This document shows, piece by piece, positions 49,369-56,343 of a DNA stretch of 64,000 nucleotides. Origin of the DNA: Eubacteriales bacterium. GTDB lineage: Bacteria > Bacillota > Clostridia > Saccharofermentanales > DTU023. Both the position numbers and the translations under genes were made by a program. Location: the NCBI GenBank assembly GCA_030537525.1, contig JAUNVU010000004.1:1-64000 (forward strand), in the 5' to 3' direction. Numbering within the stretch: position 1 is the stretch's first letter; every line of letters begins with the position of its first letter. Under the pieces are notes generated by a model, which had not been told where the DNA came from, searched no databases, and saw nothing but the letters and a program-made list of their open reading frames with translations.

Positions 49369-49467
49369 CCGACAAAGTTTGCTATCCATTGTCTAACAGG
49401 ACTCCCCGCACCTCTCGAATTCGAAGTGTCCCAGGGAAGACAATTTTTTACTTAATTCGAGAATCTG

Positions 49468-49536
49468 AACCGTTCGTCCCAAATAGCAAACCGTTGATCT
49501 CAAAAGTTCCGCAAGGCCAGAGCTATCCCATATACT
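49468..49536 (+). promoter_or_regulatory. Two LytTR boxes and promoter of the ABC exporter pair
   Basis: Direct repeats ACCGTTCGT (49469-49477) and ACCGTTGAT (49490-49498) both fit the LytTR consensus [TA][AC][CA]GTTN[AG][TG] and are 21 bp apart, two helical turns. A TATACT -10 box lies at 49531-49536 with a poor -35 (TTCCGC, 49507-49512), as expected for an activated promoter. The start codon is 30 bases on. Confidence 0.75.
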
Positions 49537-49565
49537 GGGCTTAAGTCGCTGAAAGGAACTTATTT

Positions 49566-51413
49566 ATGAAAGCTGTTTCAACAAGCATTTTTGGCAAAAG
49601 CCGCAGACAGAAACCCGCATTTTCTGTCCTGAACAACATTTTCTTTCTCCTGAAGAGAATTCTGAGAACAGACAAACTTTACTTCCTATTGCTTTTCTTA
49701 ACAGCCATTTTCTATGTCATCAACCCTCTATTAAATAGTTATCTGCCTAAGCTCATGATCGATGGTTTAGCTCTAGACAGTATGGCTGAGTATCTTGGAC
49801 GCTTGTTCCTCTTTGCCGTCCTGCTAGCCTTCAGCAAGTTCATGATCGCGCGCCTTGAAGTTTCTGTACAGTCACGTAGTGAGGGCCAGCGTTTTTATTT
49901 TCTAGCAGCTACAACGAATAATATGACGACGCTAGATTACCAATATCTCACCTCGAAAGACGGCACTGACAAGATGTTTCGCGCGCTGAATCAAGCCGCC
50001 GAGCCGAACTCACCCGTTGGTAAACTCTTTGGCCAAAGTATGGTGCGCTTTCTGACTGCACTTTTCTCTGTTGCACTTTTCGGCGGAATTTTGATTCATA
50101 TTCACTATTTGCTCCTGATATTTATCATTGGTACAGCTCTGCTACACTTCGGATACGGTTACTTAAATGCCAGCTTCCACGAGCGAGTCCTCCAAGAGAC
50201 GGCAGCTCCGCGTCGTAAAACAGACTACATTCAGAAGAAGACTACCGGTCCAGATTATGCCAAGGATTTGCGAGTCTATAAGATGCAAAACTGGTTCCCT
50301 AATGTCTATGAAGCCCTGGAGAAAGAACTCTTCTTTTGGGAAAAGAAAGACCGTTTTCGGGATTATCTGGGAAATCTCTTAAACCTACTCTTTGCAGTCC
50401 TTAGAGATGCACTGGCCTATATCTACCTCATCCGTCTCTTTGTATCTGGTGAGATCTCCATCGGTACCTTTGTCTTCATGCTCGGTATAGTGCGCTCCTT
50501 TGCCACCCTAACTGGCGACTTCTTCGAAAGTCTCAATCGTTTTCAGAAAGCTTCGCCAGACATCAATGAAGTGCGCGCCTTCCTCTCTATAGAGGACGGT
50601 CTAATCCGAGATCAAGGGGCGAGCCTACCGACAACTTACGATATCTTCTTTGATAACGTTTCTTTCCGCTATTCCGAAGACGGTCCCTGGGTGATCAAGG
50701 ACTTGACCTTACAAATTGAAAACGGTGAATCGCTTGCCGTAGTCGGTCTAAACGGGGCTGGTAAGACCACTCTCTGCAGTCTCTTGATCGGGCTCCTCCA
50801 TCCCACAAGAGGCCGCATCTTGATCGGCGGCGTGGACCTCGAAACTCTAAATATCTACGAGCGCTACAAACTCTTTTCAACTGTCTTTCAAGATTGCCTG
50901 CCAATCCCTGAGAGTATCAGTGATTTCATCACTTGCGATAAGGAGAAGCAGGATCCCGCAGGAGTTGAGCAAGTAATCAAAGAAGCCAAGCTCATAAGTA
51001 AAATCGAAAATCTGCCAGAAGGCGCCAATAGTCTGCTGATGAAAACCTTAAATCCCAATGGCATAGACCTCTCCGGCGGTGAAATTCAGCGCCTGTGCTT
51101 GGCAAGAGCACTTTATCGCAACGCCCCGATCAATATATTGGACGAACCTACTGCCGCTCTGGATCCAATTGCCGAACGCAGTATTTACGAAAACTACTTC
51201 GACATGACACGAGGTAAAACTTCAATTTTCATCTCCCACCGTCTTGCCTCCACCCGCTTTTGCTCCCGAATTATCTTCCTCGCGGATGGCGAAATAAAAG
51301 AACTCGGAACCCATCAGGAATTGATGGACGCAAAGCAGGAATACCGTCGAATTTTCGAGATGCAAGCACACTACTATAAAGAAGGAGTCGAAAGAGATGA
51401 AGAACTTATTTAA
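49566..51413 (+). CDS. ABC exporter half-transporter (membrane domain plus ATPase)
   Basis: A 615-residue fused exporter: six membrane segments in about residues 30-330 and a C-terminal ATPase with Walker A GLNGAGKTT, signature LSGGEIQRLCLA, Walker B INILDEPTAALDP and H-loop FISHRLAS. There is no N-terminal C39 peptidase domain, so it does not process a leader peptide itself. GAAAGGAAC precedes the ATG. It overlaps the next gene by 17 bases, and the two likely form a heterodimer. Confidence 0.93.
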   Translation: MKAVSTSIFGKSRRQKPAFSVLNNIFFLLKRILRTDKLYFLLLFLTAIFYVINPLLNSYLPKLMIDGLALDSMAEYLGRLFLFAVLLAFSKFMIARLEVSVQSRSEGQRFYFLAATTNNMTTLDYQYLTSKDGTDKMFRALNQAAEPNSPVGKLFGQSMVRFLTALFSVALFGGILIHIHYLLLIFIIGTALLHFGYGYLNASFHERVLQETAAPRRKTDYIQKKTTGPDYAKDLRVYKMQNWFPNVYEALEKELFFWEKKDRFRDYLGNLLNLLFAVLRDALAYIYLIRLFVSGEISIGTFVFMLGIVRSFATLTGDFFESLNRFQKASPDINEVRAFLSIEDGLIRDQGASLPTTYDIFFDNVSFRYSEDGPWVIKDLTLQIENGESLAVVGLNGAGKTTLCSLLIGLLHPTRGRILIGGVDLETLNIYERYKLFSTVFQDCLPIPESISDFITCDKEKQDPAGVEQVIKEAKLISKIENLPEGANSLLMKTLNPNGIDLSGGEIQRLCLARALYRNAPINILDEPTAALDPIAERSIYENYFDMTRGKTSIFISHRLASTRFCSRIIFLADGEIKELGTHQELMDAKQEYRRIFEMQAHYYKEGVERDEELI

Positions 51414-53217
51414 AATGCTAGCCCACTTAAAGAGCCTAGATCACCACTATATGACCTGGATGAGCTTCTTCAGCCTGATCAGTGCCCTCACGCCCCTCAT
51501 CGTCCTCACCTTATCGCGCTTCCTTTTGAACGCCTTGGTGACGGGCGCAAGTCAAAGATATATATATTCGCTACTTGCAGGACTCCTCGGAAGCTCTTTC
51601 CTGCTTTATAATCTCCAGGCCTACCTCAAACTCCAAGTGGATATTCGCAGACGTCGCATAGAACGGCGTGAAGCTCAAGGCAAAAGCCGCAAGCTGATGG
51701 AACTCGACCTTGCCTTTCTCGAGGATGAGAGTTTTCTCACCGAATTAGAAGAGATCGAGCAGAAGAAATACATTTCAAACATCGGTGTGATCCCCCTTGC
51801 CGAACAAGTAGAGAGCATGACCCAAGCCTTCTTTAACGTCTTGTTTGGCATTGGCTTAAGCCTCCCCGTATTTCTTCTGCCGCTCTCAGCTGGTTCTATC
51901 AACAACCCTCTGCTCACCGTCGCCCTCTTTGCTGGAATTCTCTTATTTGCAGGTTTCAATTCCCTCCTAAACAACCTGAATATCAAGGCCGCACAAGAAA
52001 TCGTTGCCGGCGATCTCTCGCGCATTAATTTGCAGTTCGGTTACTACGTCATGCGCTATGCTTCGACACCAGAAGGTGCCAAGGACGTCCGCCTATACAC
52101 CTCAAGTTTCGTCCAAGATGTCGCACACTGGCTATATAGAGGAAGTCACGAGTTCATCCTGCAAATTTTCAAGCAACTAGGGAAATTCCCCAGTTATCAA
52201 GAGCTATTATTAGGCTTCAACACCTTCCTCATTTATGCCTATATCGCCTTCAAAGCATACGTGCTCAAACTCCCTGCCGGTGATATTCTCCTCTATGCAG
52301 GCACTATTACCCTCGTCAGTGAGGGGCTCCGAAATGTGCTCATCGCCCGTACCGATTTGAAACTTAACTGGACCTACTTTTCTGAGTATCTAGACTTTAC
52401 CGAGCTGGGAGTTGCCAGATACGAAGGCAGCCTGCCTGTTGAGAAACGCCTAGATCGCTCCTACAGCCTAAAAGCTGAAAACATCTCTTTCGCTTATCCC
52501 GCCACCAAAAAAGAAGTCTTAAAAGATATCAACATCGATTTGCAGATCGGTAAGAAGTATGCTGTCGTAGGTCTTAATGGTTCCGGTAAGACAACGATGA
52601 TCAAGCTCTTGACTAGGCTTTACGACCCCGACCGAGGCACAATCAAGTTGAACGGTATCGACATCAAGAAATTCGCTTACCAGGAGTACTTGGAACTCTT
52701 CTCAGTCGTCTTCCAGGACTTCAAGTTGTTCTCCTTGAGCATCTCCCAAAATGTTGCCTGCTCCATGGATTATGATGCGGCAAAAGTCAAAGCCTGTCTC
52801 GAAAAAGTCGGTTTTGGCGAAATGCTTGCGAGCATGCCAAAGGGTATAGAAACTTGTCTCTACACCGATTACGAAGAAGACGGATATCAAATTTCAGGCG
52901 GCGAAGCGCAAAAGATAGCCTTGGCCAGAGCCCTTTATAAGAACGCCCCCTTCATGATCCTCGATGAACCAACAGCAGCCCTAGATCCAGTATCCGAATT
53001 TGAAATCTATAAACATTTCCAAGAGATCGTAGAAGATCGCACTACAATCTACATCTCACACAGACTTTCCAGCTGCCGCTTCTGCGATGAAATACTGGTC
53101 TTCGACGATGGTCAGATTGTGCAATGCGGAAACCATGAGGAACTCATTCAAGATCCTCATGGCCGCTACTACGAACTATGGAATGCCCAAGCCGCTTATT
53201 ACGAAGATAAGTCATGA
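51397..53217 (+). CDS. ABC exporter half-transporter, partner
   Basis: A 606-residue fused exporter with six membrane segments (about 15-320) and an ATPase: Walker A GLNGSGKTT, signature ISGGEAQKIALA, Walker B FMILDEPTAALDP, H-loop YISHRLSS. Both partners keep the catalytic Glu and His, so unlike many heterodimers neither site is plainly dead. GAAGGAG precedes the ATG. The substrate is unknown. A peptide, lantibiotic or lipid is plausible given the LytTR control. Confidence 0.93.
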   Translation: MKNLFKMLAHLKSLDHHYMTWMSFFSLISALTPLIVLTLSRFLLNALVTGASQRYIYSLLAGLLGSSFLLYNLQAYLKLQVDIRRRRIERREAQGKSRKLMELDLAFLEDESFLTELEEIEQKKYISNIGVIPLAEQVESMTQAFFNVLFGIGLSLPVFLLPLSAGSINNPLLTVALFAGILLFAGFNSLLNNLNIKAAQEIVAGDLSRINLQFGYYVMRYASTPEGAKDVRLYTSSFVQDVAHWLYRGSHEFILQIFKQLGKFPSYQELLLGFNTFLIYAYIAFKAYVLKLPAGDILLYAGTITLVSEGLRNVLIARTDLKLNWTYFSEYLDFTELGVARYEGSLPVEKRLDRSYSLKAENISFAYPATKKEVLKDINIDLQIGKKYAVVGLNGSGKTTMIKLLTRLYDPDRGTIKLNGIDIKKFAYQEYLELFSVVFQDFKLFSLSISQNVACSMDYDAAKVKACLEKVGFGEMLASMPKGIETCLYTDYEEDGYQISGGEAQKIALARALYKNAPFMILDEPTAALDPVSEFEIYKHFQEIVEDRTTIYISHRLSSCRFCDEILVFDDGQIVQCGNHEELIQDPHGRYYELWNAQAAYYEDKS

Positions 53218-53224
53218 TGACGTG

Positions 53225-54757
53225 CTAATCGATGAGTTGTAAACCATCCATTCTAAGCTCATAGACTTTATCAAATACCTCATCGATGAATGCTCTATCA
53301 TGAGAAACTGCAATTATCGCACCAGTGAACTTTAACAGAGCTTCACGGATTTCTGGTCCAGATAAAGGCGACAAATTTCGTGTCGGCTCATCTAGGACCA
53401 GAACTTCTGCGTCATGCAGAATCATTTTGGCAAAATAGAGCTTCGCCTTTTGCCCGCCCGAAAGTTCTGCGATTGGTCTAAGCATTTCCTCTGGAGTGAA
53501 CTTCAGACTTCCGAGATATGTTCTTATTCGCGTGTGTTCTTCCTTACTGTAATCTCTGGTGAGAAAATCTATCGGTGATTTAGACATATCCATTCCTTCG
53601 CCATATTCCTGAGGCATATAGGCTGAGCTGAGATTAAGATTTTTTAACTCTGCGTGGATTTCTCTTAGTAGGGTCGTCTTTCCCGAACCATTTGCTCCGA
53701 CTATACAGATCTTTTCCGGTCCGCAGAGTTCCAGTCTGATATTACGACTCAAAATCTTCGGACCAGCCTTCAATTCAGCTGTCTCATATGCCAATAATGC
53801 TTTCTTTGTATGAATATCACTTGCCGCCTTGAAACCTATGCTGATTGCGTCTTCGACAATCGGTTTTACGGTAAGTTTTGCTTCCTGTTTCTCGAAGCGG
53901 CGACCAATGGACTTGACCGTATGCATCTTGTCTTTCAAATTCCTGGCTACCTCAGGCTCCTGTCTGGAAACTGAGCGTAACTCATGCTGTACTCTCTCAT
54001 AAATCTTTCTATAGCGTTCCATCTGGGCATTGAACTCTTCGCGTTCCTTAAACGCCATTTTACTCTGCCGCTCAATCTTGGCGCTCCTTTGCCTCACATA
54101 TTCTTTATAGTTTAGGGAAGCAACAGTATGAACAGCCCTAGACTTGTGAACTAATTGCTCGAAGTGAACTATGGTATCACTGCAGTTTTCGAGCAGTCGC
54201 TCATCGTGTGAGACAAAGATGATCTTGAGCTTGCTATTCTTGATAAAGTCTTCAAGGAAGCCGATTGAAGCAAGATCTAAATCGTTGCTTGGTTCATCTA
54301 ACAAGAGTAATGTTGGGCGCTTCAAGAGCTGTAAAATAAGTTGATACTTGATCTTCTCACCACCTGATAACTGGCCAAAGTTTAACTCCGGGGAAATTAT
54401 TTCAGAATTTAGTTCGAAGTCGAATAACAGTTTATTGAGCTCAGTGTAATCAATATTTTCCCAGGCTATTTCTTGAACTAAAATCTCCTCGGTAGACTTC
54501 CTGGCATCTGTTTCAGATATTTGCTGTGGTAGGTAGCCAATTACTTCTCCACCATGATTAATTTCCCCCGTGATCTCTACATAATCTGTGATGAGCCTAG
54601 GATCATAAATGGCCTTCAGTAGTGTTGACTTGCCATTACCCTCCTCTCCTATCAGAGCAATTTTATTCCGTTTCTCACCTGGTACGAAGGAGAAGTCCTT
54701 CACTAAATACCGTAGGTCTTTCTTCATATATAAACTGAGCTTGTCAATTCGCAGCAT
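53225..54757 (-). CDS. ABC-F family ribosome-protection-like protein
   Basis: A cytosolic protein with two ATPase domains and no membrane segment, 510 residues. Walker A motifs are GEEGNGKST and GANGSGKTT. Signatures are LSGGEKIKYQ and LSGGQKAKLY. Walker B sites are LLLLDEPSNDLD and VLVLDEPTRNLSP. A charged helical linker (about 235-300, MAFKEREEFNAQMERYRKIYE in part) joins them, the region that enters the ribosomal E site in this family. Antibiotic-resistance ABC-Fs (Lsa, Vga, Msr, VmlR) have this layout, but the drug cannot be told from sequence. ACGGAGG precedes the ATG. Confidence 0.9.
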   Translation of the reverse strand: MLRIDKLSLYMKKDLRYLVKDFSFVPGEKRNKIALIGEEGNGKSTLLKAIYDPRLITDYVEITGEINHGGEVIGYLPQQISETDARKSTEEILVQEIAWENIDYTELNKLLFDFELNSEIISPELNFGQLSGGEKIKYQLILQLLKRPTLLLLDEPSNDLDLASIGFLEDFIKNSKLKIIFVSHDERLLENCSDTIVHFEQLVHKSRAVHTVASLNYKEYVRQRSAKIERQSKMAFKEREEFNAQMERYRKIYERVQHELRSVSRQEPEVARNLKDKMHTVKSIGRRFEKQEAKLTVKPIVEDAISIGFKAASDIHTKKALLAYETAELKAGPKILSRNIRLELCGPEKICIVGANGSGKTTLLREIHAELKNLNLSSAYMPQEYGEGMDMSKSPIDFLTRDYSKEEHTRIRTYLGSLKFTPEEMLRPIAELSGGQKAKLYFAKMILHDAEVLVLDEPTRNLSPLSGPEIREALLKFTGAIIAVSHDRAFIDEVFDKVYELRMDGLQLID

Positions 54758-54822
54758 ATTTCCTCCGTCAACATTTGTCTAAAAACTCAACTAGTACCTT
54801 TCATATGGAGGCTTCAACCATG

Positions 54823-54847
54823 AAAAAATCCACTCTTCCGAGTGGAT
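54823..54847 (-). terminator. Leader terminator (attenuator) upstream of the ABC-F gene
   Basis: On the minus strand ATCCACTC-GGAA-GAGTGGAT is followed by six T. It begins four bases after the stop codon of the short leader frame and lies 66 bases before the ABC-F start, so it should end transcription before the gene unless overridden. Confidence 0.8.
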
Positions 54848-54851
54848 ATAA

Positions 54852-54893
54852 CTACTGCGCTAACCAGACGGAAGACGGGATCTCGTATATCAT
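54852..54893 (-). CDS. Candidate leader peptide (13 residues) of the ABC-F gene
   Basis: A short frame, MIYEIPSSVWLAQ then TAG, begins with ATG at 54893. GAGG lies six bases upstream, a good ribosome binding site. Its stop is four bases before the 5' arm of the attenuator hairpin. This is the layout of drug-inducible ribosome-stalling attenuators known for other ABC-F and erm genes. The peptide sequence is new to me. Its translation is unproven. Confidence 0.55.
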   Translation of the reverse strand: MIYEIPSSVWLAQ

Positions 54894-54932
54894 GGCAAGC
54901 CTCAAACCTCGCCCGACCTCTTGGCCTGGCGC
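54857..54932 (-). other. Structured leader RNA of the ABC-F gene
   Basis: On the minus strand GCGCCAG (54926-54932) can pair with CTGG..CGC (54857-54867, bulged), enclosing GGCC-AAGA-GGTC and GGCGAG/CTTGCC stems. The second stem hides part of the leader frame's start region. I do not recognise a known riboswitch class. Confidence 0.4.
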
Positions 54933-55010
54933 TCTAACTTAAATAAGTTCTAGCTCACCGATATACTATTTGATCATCCCTATCTCCCTTAATTAATTTC
55001 TAAACAGGCC

Positions 55011-55757
55011 CTAGACCCTGTCTTCAGTAAATAAGCTAAAGCACTTCTCAGCCTGGCCGAGAACCATGTCATAGCCATTTTTAACCACTATGCCATGCAC
55101 TTCCAGCTTATTCATGATGCTAGTTTGCCACGGGCTATAAATCATGTCAAAGAGAGTTTCCTGGCCAGGTAGTGGTTTTTCTAACAAGCTCTTGTCCTCG
55201 TTATATCCCACAGTCGTCGCCTGGACAAGATTGGTCGCCATGCCCTCTTCAACTTCTTTAAGATCGTACACAATTTGGATGTCTTCTTTAATCTTGCGAA
55301 GCTCAGAATCCTTCGAGTCATCACGGCAATAGACAGTAACTGGTCTATCCTTAAACGCAAGAATTGCTGCCTTCGCTGCGCCGCTGCGTCCCAGTATCAA
55401 TACAGATCCTGGTACAAATAGACCGTCGACTGCAGATAATACTCCGTCAACATCTGTGTTATAGCCGTAAAGCTTACCGTTGCGGTGAACGACCGTATTA
55501 GAGGCATTAAGTATCTTCACGCGTTCGTCTGTCCAGTCTAAGTACTTTAAGATCTCTGCCTTGTAGGGAGAGGTGACATTGAAGCCCCAGACATCCTCGG
55601 CTTTTGCCTTAGTAATCACGCTGGGTATTTCGTCTAAATCTACGTCCATCAGGCCGTACTTTGCATCTATACCAGCTTTCTGCAGTAGGTTGTTATGGAT
55701 TTCGGGTGAAACCGACTTGGATATTCCCTTACCTAGTAGAAACAGCTTAACTTTCAT
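55011..55757 (-). CDS. aroE: Shikimate dehydrogenase-like protein
   Basis: Reduces 3-dehydroshikimate to shikimate with NADPH. The substrate site is [16 protein letters not shown] with SxS, the catalytic lysine and aspartate lie in FNVTSPYK and YNTDVDG, and the cofactor loop is [14 protein letters not shown] use the ATG at 55757 ([14 protein letters not shown] upstream, 248 residues). The frame from 55817 adds 20 residues. It is slightly short, and SPYK replaces the usual IPxK, so a relative such as YdiB or a quinate/shikimate-like dehydrogenase is possible. Confidence 0.82.
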   Translation of the reverse strand: MKVKLFLLGKGISKSVSPEIHNNLLQKAGIDAKYGLMDVDLDEIPSVITKAKAEDVWGFNVTSPYKAEILKYLDWTDERVKILNASNTVVHRNGKLYGYNTDVDGVLSAVDGLFVPGSVLILGRSGAAKAAILAFKDRPVTVYCRDDSKDSELRKIKEDIQIVYDLKEVEEGMATNLVQATTVGYNEDKSLLEKPLPGQETLFDMIYSPWQTSIMNKLEVHGIVVKNGYDMVLGQAEKCFSLFTEDRV

Positions 55758-55883
55758 CTTGTACCTCACAATTCTTACATCCTCAAAAAAATTATCCACG
55801 TCCGCTATTCCAAACATATGTTACTAGTCCATGGCTGTTTTTTTCAAGCTGAAACAGTAGTATTATTTTTATGTATATTTACA

Positions 55884-55901
55884 CCATCTTTGATTAGATG
55901 G
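55884..55901 (+). other. Leader hairpin before the YbjQ-like gene
   Basis: CCATCT-TTGATT-AGATGG ends right before the AAAGGAG ribosome binding site. It may tune translation but is not a terminator. Confidence 0.35.
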
Positions 55902-55913
55902 AAAGGAGAAACA

Positions 55914-56234
55914 ATGATTATTACGACAACTAATAATATCGAAGGCTACAACATTGTCGAATATCGCGGCATTGTTTTCGGTGAAGTCATCACCGGCGTC
56001 AACTTTCTTAAGGACATGGGAGCCGCTTTCCGTGACATCTTCGGCGGCAGATCCTCGGGCTATGAAGGCGAGCTAATTCAAGCTCGTGAAGAAGCTCTAC
56101 AAGAAATTGCCAATCGCGCTACAGCTCTAGGTTGTGATGCCGTAATTGGTGCCAAGATGGACTATGAGGTACTAGGTGCCAATGGCTCCATGCTTATGGT
56201 CACGGTCTCAGGTACTGCCGTGAAATTAGGTTAG
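55914..56234 (+). CDS. YbjQ/UPF0145 family protein
   Basis: A 106-residue YbjQ-type protein, sometimes called a heavy-metal-binding domain. [26 protein letters not shown] at the start ([11 protein letters not shown]), the [28 protein letters not shown] core ([18 protein letters not shown]) and [10 protein letters not shown] at the end are family features. The start at 55914 has GAAAGGAGAAACA upstream. The longer frame from 55818 is not needed. Monocistronic. The function is not established. Confidence 0.92.
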   Translation: MIITTTNNIEGYNIVEYRGIVFGEVITGVNFLKDMGAAFRDIFGGRSSGYEGELIQAREEALQEIANRATALGCDAVIGAKMDYEVLGANGSMLMVTVSGTAVKLG

Positions 56235-56277
56235 AGTTATCTGTTAAACTCTGTTATCTAGGCAAGCTTCTGAGCTT

Positions 56278-56309
56278 AATAGCCCAACCTCATAAGAAGC
56301 TGGGCTATT
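56278..56309. terminator. Shared hairpin between convergent genes
   Basis: AATAGCCCA and TGGGCTATT pair across a 14-base loop between the ybjQ-like gene (+) and the surface protein gene (-). T-tracts on both sides are poor, so termination efficiency is uncertain. Confidence 0.45.
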
Positions 56310-56343
56310 CTAATTAAGTGCTAAAATCAATTAAGTTCCTAGG

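Noticed and set aside
49413-49463. Inverted TCTCGAATT / AATTCGAGA arms upstream of the ABC exporters as a terminator
   Set aside because: The arms are about 30 bases apart and no T-tract follows, so they do not form a standard terminator. The LytTR boxes begin just beyond.
54843-54950. Resemblance of the ABC-F leader to 5S rRNA or a tRNA
   Set aside because: Only short matches such as GATCTCGT occur. There is no T-arm, no paired acceptor ends and no 5S-type helix I.
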